Positions 36,401 through 45,072 of a stretch of 64,000 nucleotides of DNA are shown piece after piece; position 1 is the stretch's first letter, and each line of letters begins with the position of its first letter. The notes under the pieces are model-generated. The model was not told the origin of the DNA. It saw only the letters and a program-made list of their open reading frames with translations, and ran no database searches. The stretch comes from Aquimarina mycalae (GTDB taxonomy: Bacteria; Bacteroidota; Bacteroidia; Flavobacteriales; Flavobacteriaceae), in NCBI RefSeq assembly GCF_029906345.1, contig NZ_JARYGY010000009.1, forward strand, positions 62,001-126,000, given 5' to 3'. A program made the position numbers and the translations under genes.

Positions 36401-36753
36401 CACGAATTTTTTCCAACGGTTTTTGATTTTTTTGAAATATCTTCAAATTCAAAATTCCCTTTATTGAGGTATAACTTATTTTCTCCTCTATTAGCGGTTA
36501 AATAAATATCTGGTAAACCATCATTATTAATATCACCAATAGCTACTCCTCCTCCATTATAAAAATTTCTATAAGTAAAAATATTGAAGTTCTTCTCGTT
36601 ATTAACCTGATTAATAAAATCGATATTGGTAGTTTCTGATCTCATTTTGGTGAATAACGTATTCTCGTTTATTATCACTTCTTCTTGTGAATTTTCTTTC
36701 ACACAGGAAACAAGTGTTAGCAATGCAATGCAACTATATAAGAACTTATTCAT
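33439..36753 (-). CDS. FG-GAP/VCBS repeat lipoprotein with ASPIC/UnbV domain, copy 2
   Basis: 1,104 residues with lipobox LVSC (C17). The same architecture as its neighbours: FG-GAP blades (GDINNDGLPDIYLTANRGENK, DYDADGDLDVYIL), ASPIC/UnbV at about 525-600 ('IPTRGFQSSIDYIMTIGLGK'), then a second propeller. Sequence similarity with copies 1 and 3 runs end to end (shared 'WSWGALLFDMDNDGYRDIYVSNG'-like blocks), but with clear divergence, so the triplication is old. 16 bp from copy 1 and 1 bp from copy 3. Confidence 0.88.
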   Translation of the reverse strand: MNKFLYSCIALLTLVSCVKENSQEEVIINENTLFTKMRSETTNIDFINQVNNEKNFNIFTYRNFYNGGGVAIGDINNDGLPDIYLTANRGENKLYLNKGNFEFEDISKKSKTVGKNSWSTGVAMVDINADGLLDIYVCNAGNVEGDDQKNELFINNGDLTFTEKAVEYNLADSGFTTHAAFFDYDADGDLDVYILNNSFIPVSSLGYVNKRNLRAKDWDIPEILKGGGDKLLRNDNGVFTDVSETAGIFGSLIGFGLGVTIGDVNKDLLPDIYVSNDFYERDYLYVNQGDGTFNEEIKDWVKHLSISSMGADMADINNDGYPEIFVTDMLPEGDQRLKETSSFESYDVYQLKKSRDFYNQYMQNSLQLNNGDNTFSEIAFYSGVAKTDWSWGALLFDMDNDGYRDIYVSNGIYHDLTDQDFMNFFANDIIQKMTLTGKKEEVDSIINKMPSTPISNYAFKNNGDLSFSDATKNWGFEEPTFSNGSAYGDLDNDGDLDLIVNNFNMPVAVYQNNSETKQNNYLKIKIKGEGKNTFAIGSVVEIYIEKEVLRQELIPTRGFQSSIDYIMTIGLGKTKKVDSIRAIYPNGKSELLQNITLNSQVELDQKNANEKYQYTSTSDNKYFEEVAHILEEHKEDPYVDFDYEGLIYKMQSREGPALAIADINGDGNEDVFIGGAYNQTGKLYTQNASGKLSLTSFETEEFFEDTTAIFEDIDGDNDLDLVIGSGGNFKGARTGVRSYVNDGLGNFSRGNIIKPTNTNISKLAAYDYDQDGDIDIFVASHSILGVYGVSPQSYFLENDGSGNFIDVTASKIPEAKNIGMITDAVWQDIDGDHKKDLIIVGEWMSPKVFTNNNSRLSLIKTTLDNVSGWFNTVEPVDVDKDGDVDLVLGNRGLNSIYQCSEEYPSKMYINDFDNNGTVEQIITQTIDGKDIPIHLKKEITGQINVLKKQNLKFSEYATKSIDELFSKEVLDNATVKMVNNFASIIAYNTGNNNFEIKELPKETQLSCICDIEAEDVNNDGVIDLILAGNNYNFKPQFSRLDASRGNVLIGDKDGSFKDLKASGFLVEDEVKAMRWMKNTSGEKYLLVGINDKTPKIFKLNKKKP

Positions 36754-36754
36754 G

Positions 36755-39700
36755 TTACTTTTTTATTTTTTTAACTAGTTGGACACTATCGTTATTAATC
36801 CCAAACAGCAAGTATTCTTCTTCCTTAATCTTGATTTTTTTTATTGATCGAACTGCTCCTTTGATATCTAATCTAATATCTTCGGAACTCTTAAAACTCC
36901 CAGCACCATCATTTAACAATATTGTGCCGTATGATGCATCCAATCTACTTAATTGAGTGCTAATCTCATAAGTATTTCCTGCAAGTATAATATCTGGATA
37001 TGTATCATCATTTATATCATGAACTAATATATCATGAGTAGAGGATATTTGAGCTCTCCAAGGCAAATCGTGTGCAATAAAATTAAGACCTCCTTGATTT
37101 TCGAAATAGGTAGTTTTAAGCGTAAATACTTGTTTTTTTTCTGCATTCTCAATTTTTTCTTCAGTAAAATAATCCTTAAAATCAGCTTCAGAAAAAGCTT
37201 TATATGACAAGTATTTCTTATTAAGATAAGGTATTTGTTTTGTTAACTCATCCTTAGTAGCAATTGGTGTTTCTCTACCTTGATAAAAGTACGTTACTAT
37301 AGGATCTACTTTTCCATTATCATCAAAATCATTTAAATACAACTGTATTGGTTCTTCTTCTGAAGCTTTCAAACGACTATTAAGCCCCCAATTGCCTGCA
37401 ATGATATCTTTATCTCCATCATTATCCATATCATACACCGCAATGCAGTTCCACCAGCCATTGGTTTTTTCTAAAGAAGATATATACTTCTTTTTAAAAT
37501 TACCTTTCTGATCATTCATGAGGATGGTAATTGGCATATAATGCCCCGTTATTATTAAATCCTGATAGTCATCATCATCAATATCTGTAAACTTAGCATC
37601 ATATACTTGTCCTATTTCATATAGTTCTGCGGCTGCGTTTAAGGTAATTTCTCTAAAATTGCCTTTACCGTCATTTTCAAAAAGATAATTCTTTGGAGTT
37701 GCTCCATAGACACCTGCTTTACTATTACTTCCGATAAAAACATCCATATCGCCGTCATTATCAATGTCGGCAGTCTTTATAACAGATGCATTGATTAAGA
37801 TTTCGGGAAAAGGTACTTTATTGAGTCTAAAGTTTCCATTATCATTGATAAATAGTTTTGGACTACTTTGATATCCAGAATAGTTTTCATTCCCTCCATA
37901 AATGGTAATCAAATCCAGGTCTCCATCTAAATCTGCATCAAAAAAATGCTGATCTATATCTTCGAATTTCTTATCCAGTTTTATTTCTGGTTGTTCATTT
38001 TCAATAAAATCTCCTGATGCTTGTTGCAAAAATAAAGTTCCTGCTCTAAATCTTCCTCCTGGAATAAAAACATCTTCTAATCCATCCTGATTTATATCTT
38101 TTACAGATAAGTGAGGCCCTTCATTGGAGTTTGCATAAGGTGCTAAAGGTTCTATACTAAAGTCTTTAGTTTCGTAATCCTGATGTTTAAACTTGATACT
38201 TGATTTCTTATGTTCCAAATAGTTCGGAGATGTACTCTTACCAATCAAAGAATGATTAGTTTTGTTTTTACTTAATGAAATTGAAGTATTGACTTGAATA
38301 TTTTTATGAATAGATTTACTTCCATCTGGCCAGTTTACTTGTATAGAATCAATACTGTTATGCTTTCCTAATCCAAAATGCAATACAGGAGTAACAGAAG
38401 ACAAATATCCTCTTGTTGCATGTACTTCGGAAATTTGGATATCATCAGAAGTAAAAACGGTTGCTTTAGCTCCAATAGCATTCAGGTTGCCTTTTGATCC
38501 TTTCAACTTTAGTTTTAAGTAATTATTATTTCCTTGTAATTTATCTGAATGATTTTGATATACAAAAGCATTCTGGTTAATATTATTTGTTATGATATCC
38601 AAGTCACCATCATTATCTAAATCCGCATAGACAGCGCCATTACTATATGTTGGTGTGTTTTTTGCCCAGCTATCCGAAACATCCTCAAATGTTAAATCTC
38701 CACTATTACGATAAAAATAATTTGCTGTTTTTTTATCTGGCAATTCACCAATCAATGCTAAATCTTCTTTAGTCATACCTTGATCAATACGTCTCTGGAT
38801 ATTATCATTAGCGATAAAACTAATGAAATCCATATCATTGGTAGCCCCTTTAATCCCATTAGAAATAAAAATATCTTTAAACCCATCGTTATCATAATCC
38901 GCTACCAGAGGAGCCCAACTCCATTCTGTAGCTGCAATGCCCGAAAAGAACGCAATCTCACTAAAATTACCATTACCACGGTTTAATTGTAAAGCATTCT
39001 GCATATACTGTGGTTGATACCCATTTTTAAGATATTGATTGTAAATCGTAAATCCATATTCTGTTCCTGACGATTTATAGGTAGATAGTTCTTCTGGTAG
39101 CATATCTAATGCTATTATATCTGTATGACCATCATTATTAATATCTGCTATATCTGTTCCCATAGAAAAATGAGAAGTATGTTGAATATTTTTTTGGTTA
39201 GACGTAATTACTTCTTCAAATGTTCCATCTTGTTGATTTATGTACAAATAATCATTCTCAAAAAAATCATTTCCAACATAAATATCAGGAAATCCATCAT
39301 TATTAATATCACTTATAGAAACCCCTAAACCATATCCAATAGCTCCTTGAAAAATTCCTGCTTCATTAGAGACATCTTTATATTTACCACTATCATTTCT
39401 ATATAACCTATCTCCCGAAAGTGAGTCTATTTGTGTTCGTTTTGCTCCTCTTCCGTAGGTTCGGTTAGGATGTACTGAATGATTTAAGAGATACATATCC
39501 AGATCACCATCTAGATCATAATCAAAAAAACTTGCTTGTGTAGAAAAACTAGATATATCCAAATTATATGCGGATGCTTCTTCTTTAAAAAATGGAATAC
39601 TATCTTTATTGATTCCTTGATTTACGAATAGCTTATTCCTTCCTTTTATACCTCTATAATTACCCACTTTACAAACATAAATATCTTGTAAACCGTCATT

Positions 39701-40069
39701 ATTTATATCAACTATAGAAACACCTGTAGACCAACCTTCTTGGTCCTTAATAAGATCAGAAGTAGCCTCATTAAATTTAAGATTCTTTTGATTTATATAT
39801 AATTGATTTTCATTCTGATTAGAAACAAAATAGATATCTTCCCAACCATCATTATTAAAGTCGCCCACTCCAACACCAGCTCCATTATAATAATAGAGAT
39901 AGGTAAGAATATTCAGATCTGGTGTATCCTTTAATTCATTTTTAAAATAAACACCTGAATCTCTATCATCTAACACCTCAAAAAAATAGGCTTTCTTCTC
40001 ATTTTTACAAGAAATAAAAAGGATAAGAAAGAATATATATATATTAATATTTTTAAAATAGTTAATCAA
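36755..40069 (-). CDS. FG-GAP/VCBS repeat lipoprotein with ASPIC/UnbV domain, copy 3
   Basis: 1,104 residues with lipobox FISC (C21). Blades such as 'GDFNNDGWEDIYFVSNQNENQ' and 'DYDLDGDLDMYLLNHSVHPN', then ASPIC/UnbV at about 520-600 ('HATRGYLSSVTPVLHFGLGK', 'VNWPDGSKSI'). It is the first of the three after SusD, separated from it by a strong hairpin. It is closer in the N-terminal half to copy 1 (shared 'LLNHSVH', 'TSHFSMG') than to copy 2. Confidence 0.88.
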   Translation of the reverse strand: MINYFKNINIYIFFLILFISCKNEKKAYFFEVLDDRDSGVYFKNELKDTPDLNILTYLYYYNGAGVGVGDFNNDGWEDIYFVSNQNENQLYINQKNLKFNEATSDLIKDQEGWSTGVSIVDINNDGLQDIYVCKVGNYRGIKGRNKLFVNQGINKDSIPFFKEEASAYNLDISSFSTQASFFDYDLDGDLDMYLLNHSVHPNRTYGRGAKRTQIDSLSGDRLYRNDSGKYKDVSNEAGIFQGAIGYGLGVSISDINNDGFPDIYVGNDFFENDYLYINQQDGTFEEVITSNQKNIQHTSHFSMGTDIADINNDGHTDIIALDMLPEELSTYKSSGTEYGFTIYNQYLKNGYQPQYMQNALQLNRGNGNFSEIAFFSGIAATEWSWAPLVADYDNDGFKDIFISNGIKGATNDMDFISFIANDNIQRRIDQGMTKEDLALIGELPDKKTANYFYRNSGDLTFEDVSDSWAKNTPTYSNGAVYADLDNDGDLDIITNNINQNAFVYQNHSDKLQGNNNYLKLKLKGSKGNLNAIGAKATVFTSDDIQISEVHATRGYLSSVTPVLHFGLGKHNSIDSIQVNWPDGSKSIHKNIQVNTSISLSKNKTNHSLIGKSTSPNYLEHKKSSIKFKHQDYETKDFSIEPLAPYANSNEGPHLSVKDINQDGLEDVFIPGGRFRAGTLFLQQASGDFIENEQPEIKLDKKFEDIDQHFFDADLDGDLDLITIYGGNENYSGYQSSPKLFINDNGNFRLNKVPFPEILINASVIKTADIDNDGDMDVFIGSNSKAGVYGATPKNYLFENDGKGNFREITLNAAAELYEIGQVYDAKFTDIDDDDYQDLIITGHYMPITILMNDQKGNFKKKYISSLEKTNGWWNCIAVYDMDNDGDKDIIAGNWGLNSRLKASEEEPIQLYLNDFDDNGKVDPIVTYFYQGRETPIATKDELTKQIPYLNKKYLSYKAFSEADFKDYFTEEKIENAEKKQVFTLKTTYFENQGGLNFIAHDLPWRAQISSTHDILVHDINDDTYPDIILAGNTYEISTQLSRLDASYGTILLNDGAGSFKSSEDIRLDIKGAVRSIKKIKIKEEEYLLFGINNDSVQLVKKIKK

Positions 40070-40099
40070 TGGTGACGAGTGTGTTAAAATATTTTAATT

Positions 40100-40131
40100 A
40101 GCAGAGCCCTTCATTACTGAAGGGCTCTGCT
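40100..40131. promoter_or_regulatory. Strong 14-bp hairpin between SusD and the FG-GAP genes
   Basis: AGCAGAGCCCTTCA (40100-40113) pairs perfectly with TGAAGGGCTCTGCT (40118-40131) around the loop TTAC. On the minus strand it follows the susD stop but has no T-run, so it is more likely an mRNA stabiliser or processing site that raises SusC/SusD over the downstream genes than a true terminator. Confidence 0.75.
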
Positions 40132-40157
40132 CTAACAAATCTTAGCATTTCAATATG

Positions 40158-41696
40158 TTAGTAACCAGGGTTTTGCGTTAAATTAGGATTTGAAATAAGT
40201 GCCCCAGATGGAATTGGGAACAAAGCCCTAAATTCTTCTGTGCTACTCTTCAAGCCCCATGTTTCTGCAAATTTACCGAAACGAATTTGATCATTACGTC
40301 TCCAGAATTCTTTATATAATTCTCGACCTCTTTCATCCAACAAATCTTGTTCTGTTAAGGTAGTAATTGGATTAGCTGCATTTCTTATGGTTCTAAGATC
40401 ATTAATTAATGTTAATGGGTCATCACCAGAAGTTCCTCCTCTAAAAATTGCTTCGACTTTCATCAAATGAGCATCTGCATATCTAAATACAATTTCATGA
40501 TTTGCAAAAGCTCCATTTTCAGGGTGATATTTTATCGTACGAATTCCTGTACGTTCATTATTTCCTAATAAACCGGGGAAATCTCTAGTAAATTCTAATG
40601 GTTGCCCTGGTCTATCTGTAAGCATGTTTCCGCTTGCATCATATTGCTGTCCTACTAGGAATCCAAACCCAATACCCAAATTAGATCCATCTGTTGGTAC
40701 AAACCCTCTTCTTTCTTCTTGACCACTTCCTGGTACGTTGGTGTTAGGATCTCCTTCAAAAAGATCATAAAACTCAGCTAGCGTAGACCAACCATTCCAA
40801 CCTCCTCCTCCATTATCTGGAGAGTTTTGATTATAGTGTAATCCATTCCACATTCTGTTTCCTACACTTGTTTCTGCAAACAAAATAGTTTCGGTATCTA
40901 CATCAGAAGTGAATATTCCAAAATAACCTGCTTGTAGTGCAAAACCATCAGCAGTAATTGCATCTACTGCTTCAACAACCGATGTCATATCTGCAGCGGC
41001 AGGAGTTCCTGATCCGTTGTAAATATGTTTATTTAAAAGCACCTTAGCCAGCAAATAATTTCCAGCAGCTCTAGACGCTCTATTGGTTGATGCACTTGGT
41101 CCTACAACAGGCAAGTCTGGAATAGCTTCGTTAAGATCTGTTACCACAAAATCTAAAGCCTCAGCCCTTGTAAAAACTCTAGGGTCGATTTCTGGTCCTT
41201 CATCTGGCTCTCTAAATGGCACTTGACCATACATATCCATGATCCAAAACATACTAAAAGCTCTTAAAAACTTAGCTTGTGCTAATTGTCCAGCATCAGC
41301 ACCACTTCTAGAATCAATTATTTCTGTTGTATTAAATATGTTTGTATTTAGGTTATTCCAGTTATTTAATACAAATGGGTGAATCGCACTCCACGTATGT
41401 TCATGTAAATTTCTCCATAATCCATTATCACCCCAATCGGTTCCTCTTGTGGGCACTAATAATTCATCGGATGTAACTTCATTCAAAGCATATAAATCTG
41501 CTTGATTACCTATCTGACCGTTAAGAGCATTGTATACATTAGTAATCGCTGCATCAACATCTCCAACACCAGAGAATTCACCTGTTAGATTCTCAATCAC
41601 CGAGTCGGTTGGTTCTATTTCCAAATCCGTACAAGAGATTACTAGCATCATCGACATTAATGTCAATAATCCGAATTTAAATTTCTTTTCTTTCAT
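40158..41696 (-). CDS. SusD/RagB-family glycan-binding lipoprotein
   Basis: 512 residues with lipobox VISC (C22). The SusD plan is clear: helices with 'LTGEFSGVGDVDAAITNVYNAL', 'QLAQAKFLRAFSMFWIMDMYG', 'EALDFVVTDLNEAIPDLP', 'AGNYLLAKVLLNKHIY', and the C-terminal 'LLDERGRELYKEFWRRNDQIRFGKF'. SusD caps the SusC channel and binds the glycan at the cell surface. It lies 11 bp after SusC, as is usual. The glycan is not deducible from this protein. Confidence 0.95.
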   Translation of the reverse strand: MKEKKFKFGLLTLMSMMLVISCTDLEIEPTDSVIENLTGEFSGVGDVDAAITNVYNALNGQIGNQADLYALNEVTSDELLVPTRGTDWGDNGLWRNLHEHTWSAIHPFVLNNWNNLNTNIFNTTEIIDSRSGADAGQLAQAKFLRAFSMFWIMDMYGQVPFREPDEGPEIDPRVFTRAEALDFVVTDLNEAIPDLPVVGPSASTNRASRAAGNYLLAKVLLNKHIYNGSGTPAAADMTSVVEAVDAITADGFALQAGYFGIFTSDVDTETILFAETSVGNRMWNGLHYNQNSPDNGGGGWNGWSTLAEFYDLFEGDPNTNVPGSGQEERRGFVPTDGSNLGIGFGFLVGQQYDASGNMLTDRPGQPLEFTRDFPGLLGNNERTGIRTIKYHPENGAFANHEIVFRYADAHLMKVEAIFRGGTSGDDPLTLINDLRTIRNAANPITTLTEQDLLDERGRELYKEFWRRNDQIRFGKFAETWGLKSSTEEFRALFPIPSGALISNPNLTQNPGY

Positions 41697-41707
41697 AATC
41701 TTATTTT

Positions 41708-44700
41708 TTAAAACGTTGCACTAAGTCCAAATGTATATGTTCTCGGTCTTGGGAAAGCCGTATAATCTATCCCAGCCGTTGGTATTCCGTTAAGAGGTGC
41801 ACTTACGTTAACCTCAGGATCTAATCCACTATAGTCTGTAATTACGAAAAGATTTTGTCCTGTTGCAAATAAACGAAGTGTTTTAAACAATCCATCTCCA
41901 GATACTGGCCAATTATAACCCAATGATGCACTCTGTAATCTTAGGAAATCTCCTTTTTCTAAGAAACGTGTAGAGACATCTGGCGCATTTGAAGCAGCTT
42001 CTCCATTAGTTAAAACATCTGTAGTCACATTTCTACCTCCATTTATACTACCTGCAGTAAAAAATGCATTGGCAGTATTATTATAAATATAATGTCCGTA
42101 TTGACCTGCAAAAAACAAGGATGCATCCCAATTTTTATAATCGAAACTTGTAGAAATACCTAAGTTGATATCTGGTAAAGCACTTTTACCCACAAATTCC
42201 TGAACATCTCCATTAGGATAAATCGATTGACCATTAGCATCAAATCCTGCAAACTCTCTTAAGTAATAAGAAAACAATGGTTGATCTTCTGCTAATAACT
42301 GTGCAAAAGCTCCTGTTAATCCTTGACCACTTATTTGTCCTGACTGAATCTGACCACTAAAGTTTTGAAGTTCATTTTTGTTATAAGCAATATTAAATCC
42401 AAAATTCCAGTTTAGATCTTCTTGCTGAATTATATCATAATTAATTCCAAATTCTATACCTTGGTTAATTACATTCCCATCAATATTGGTAAAATTAAAA
42501 GGCTGTGGTGTTGGCTGTGCATTTGCGGCACTTAACAATAAGTCTTTAGTATCCTTATGATATACATCAATAGTACCTGTTAAACGATCTCCAAAGAAAC
42601 CGAAATCTATACCAATATTTGCTTGACTAGTTTCTTCCCATTTTAAGTCATCGTTCACAAACGAAACTTGACTTGTTCCTGGAGCGTTAATATCACCTCC
42701 ATTGGATATTCCACCACCTCCAAATCTACGTCGGATAGTAAAATTACCAAAACCAAGTCCATCTTGATTACCAGTAATACCATACCCAAGTCTTAGCTTA
42801 AGTGTAGAAAAAGCATCTCCTATAAAATCTTCTTGATCTAATTTCCAGGCAAATGCTCCTGATGGAAAATACCCATACGTATTATTTGGTCCAAATCTAG
42901 AAGAACCATCTGCACGTAAGGTAGCTGTTAAAATATATTTCTCTGATATTGTATAAATACCTCTCACAAAAAAGGATTGTAACTCATCTGTAAAATCAAA
43001 GGTATCTCCAAATATAGATGTTAGCGGAATCGCAGGAGCATTTAAAACTTCTCCCTGAACAATATCTGGAAACAATCTATTTACAAAAGATCCATTTGGC
43101 GCTACACCATATTGCTGAAACGATCCAACAATAGAATTTTCAATTGCATTTGCAGAGTTCTCAAGATTTTCTCCCATTTGATTTAAATCGGTTGTACCAA
43201 ATCCAAATCCTTGTATATTTCTACCACTTCTAGCAAACTCCTGGTAAGAAAAACCAGCTAATGCAGAAAGCTTAGAATTACTAAATTCCTTCTCATAATT
43301 TAGTGTTATTTCTAATAATTGGTTTTCTACATCTATATCATTAAGAGTACCTCTACCATTTCCTGGAGTACCATTGTTTAATCCTGTAATATTACCAGAT
43401 AACACACTTATAGCAGTAGACTCAGAATTATCATATCCTAAATTGACTTTAGCACTTAATTCTGATGTGATATCATAATTAGCAGAAAAATTGATTAAAT
43501 ATCTATTTGTCTTAGTTTCATTCTGGCTAAAATTAAGTAATGCTAACGGATTAAGGTTAGATCCTCCTGGGTCAAAATTAGTGTCGGCTGGCCAAGTTGG
43601 ATTAGCAGAATATGCTGCTCCTAATAAATCCCCTTGAAATCCTGCATTATTACTAATTGGGGGTGCTTCATCATTTACTCTTGATATCGTACCTTGTAAA
43701 TTCAATTTCAATTTATTGTTAAAAAACCTTTGGGTAGCATTAATTCGCCCAGTTATTCTTTCTAACGAACTTTTCTTTACAACTCCAAATTGTTTTCCGT
43801 ATCCAAAAGAAGCTCTTACATTTCCTTTCTCATAGTTATGAGAATATGATAAACTGTGGTTATGAGATTCTGCTTGTCTTGTTACTTCATCTTGCCAATC
43901 CGTATTCGCTCCAAAATCTTGAGCTGCAACATTACCTCCAAATTGGTTGATAGCGGCCAAATATTGATCTCTATTTAATAAATCAAATTCTTCTGCTGGT
44001 TTTGAAATACTAATTGAAGAAGAATACTCAAAAAGTCCTTTTGGAGCTCCTCTACCAGCTTTAGTTGTAATAATAACTACTCCATTAGCTCCTCTAGATC
44101 CATATATTGCAGTTGCAGAAGCATCTTTAAGAATACTTACACTTTCAATATCATTAGGATTAATAAAGTTTAATGGATTTCTTGCAGAACTTGTCCCGAT
44201 ACCTAAATCACTACCTCCTGCAGCTGTATCATCACCTGCTAATGGGACACCGTCTACTACAAATAGTGGATTATTATTTGATCGAACAGAAGTAGTACCT
44301 CTAATTCTAAGCGCTACTCCAGCTCCTGGTTCACCACTGGCTTGAGTGATTTGTACACCCGCAGTTTTACCTTGAATTAGTTGTTCAGGAGAGACAATAG
44401 ATCCTTGATTAAAATCTTCAGAACTTACCACGGCAACAGCACCAGTAGCATCTTTTACTGATTGAGTACCATATCCGATTACTACTACAGCTTCTAATTC
44501 TGCGGCATTTTCTATCATAGTAACATTGATAGAGGTTCGACCATTAACCGCAACTTCCTGAGTCTCGAAACCTACGTAACTGAAAACCAAAACCGCATCT
44601 TGTGCAACATTGCCAATCGTGTAGTTTCCATCAAAATCAGAAACCGCCCCATTTGCCGTTCCTTTTACAAGTACATTTACCCCTGGTATTGGTCCATTCG

Positions 44701-44800
44701 CATCAGAAATCAGCCCTGTAACCGTGATTTGTGCAAACATCATATTCCCCGAGATAAATACTAAAAGAAACATGAGTTTTTTAAGTATCATACTTTTCAT
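41708..44800 (-). CDS. SusC/RagA-family TonB-linked outer-membrane transporter
   Basis: 1,030 residues. Signal peptide (NMMFA-QI); N-terminal carboxypeptidase-D-like domain ('VTGLISDANGPIPGVNVLVKGT', about 26-105); plug with 'VVIGYGTQSVKDATGAV', 'GVQITQASGEPGAG' and 'LRIRGTTSVRSNNNPLFVVDGVPLAG'; then a 22-strand barrel ending 'RTYTFGLSATF'. It imports oligosaccharides with SusD. It is the first gene of the susC-susD-FG-GAP string. A long stem-loop and likely promoter sit in its 270-bp leader. Confidence 0.95.
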   Translation of the reverse strand: MKSMILKKLMFLLVFISGNMMFAQITVTGLISDANGPIPGVNVLVKGTANGAVSDFDGNYTIGNVAQDAVLVFSYVGFETQEVAVNGRTSINVTMIENAAELEAVVVIGYGTQSVKDATGAVAVVSSEDFNQGSIVSPEQLIQGKTAGVQITQASGEPGAGVALRIRGTTSVRSNNNPLFVVDGVPLAGDDTAAGGSDLGIGTSSARNPLNFINPNDIESVSILKDASATAIYGSRGANGVVIITTKAGRGAPKGLFEYSSSISISKPAEEFDLLNRDQYLAAINQFGGNVAAQDFGANTDWQDEVTRQAESHNHSLSYSHNYEKGNVRASFGYGKQFGVVKKSSLERITGRINATQRFFNNKLKLNLQGTISRVNDEAPPISNNAGFQGDLLGAAYSANPTWPADTNFDPGGSNLNPLALLNFSQNETKTNRYLINFSANYDITSELSAKVNLGYDNSESTAISVLSGNITGLNNGTPGNGRGTLNDIDVENQLLEITLNYEKEFSNSKLSALAGFSYQEFARSGRNIQGFGFGTTDLNQMGENLENSANAIENSIVGSFQQYGVAPNGSFVNRLFPDIVQGEVLNAPAIPLTSIFGDTFDFTDELQSFFVRGIYTISEKYILTATLRADGSSRFGPNNTYGYFPSGAFAWKLDQEDFIGDAFSTLKLRLGYGITGNQDGLGFGNFTIRRRFGGGGISNGGDINAPGTSQVSFVNDDLKWEETSQANIGIDFGFFGDRLTGTIDVYHKDTKDLLLSAANAQPTPQPFNFTNIDGNVINQGIEFGINYDIIQQEDLNWNFGFNIAYNKNELQNFSGQIQSGQISGQGLTGAFAQLLAEDQPLFSYYLREFAGFDANGQSIYPNGDVQEFVGKSALPDINLGISTSFDYKNWDASLFFAGQYGHYIYNNTANAFFTAGSINGGRNVTTDVLTNGEAASNAPDVSTRFLEKGDFLRLQSASLGYNWPVSGDGLFKTLRLFATGQNLFVITDYSGLDPEVNVSAPLNGIPTAGIDYTAFPRPRTYTFGLSATF

Positions 44801-44884
44801 AATTTAGAGTTTGATTAAATTTAAAATATTTAGTTGTTAATTATTATTTTTACGTTAAACTTATTTCCTATTAAATAAGTAATC

Positions 44885-44971
44885 AGGGGCGTCTTAGTCA
44901 TACTTAGAACAATCGACATATTAGTAACTACAAATAAATATTTGAAAATCGTTACAATTTAAGATGCCCCT
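44885..44971. promoter_or_regulatory. Leader stem-loop and operator-like site before SusC
   Basis: AGGGGCGTCTTA (44885-44896) pairs with TAAGATGCCCCT (44960-44971), 12 positions with one G-T, around a 63-nt loop. Inside it lies a palindrome CAAATA-AA-TATTTG (44931-44944). On the minus strand a weak promoter match (TTG, 16 bp, TTTATTTG) also falls here. It may be part of the control of the SusC operon; the promoter match alone would not be convincing. Confidence 0.45.
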
Positions 44972-45072
44972 ACATTACCTTTTTAAAGAAGTTTCTATCA
45001 GAAAAACTCCTTCGCTAACAAACAAAAACTAATTTCACTTTCTACTTGATTCATATTTGTTGTGTCTTGATT

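Noticed and set aside
30156..40069. Repeated ATCATCATTATC-like short DNA motifs that look like a tandem repeat or CRISPR
   Set aside because: They encode the calcium-loop motif DxDxDG on the minus strand and have irregular spacing; there is no constant repeat and no spacer structure.
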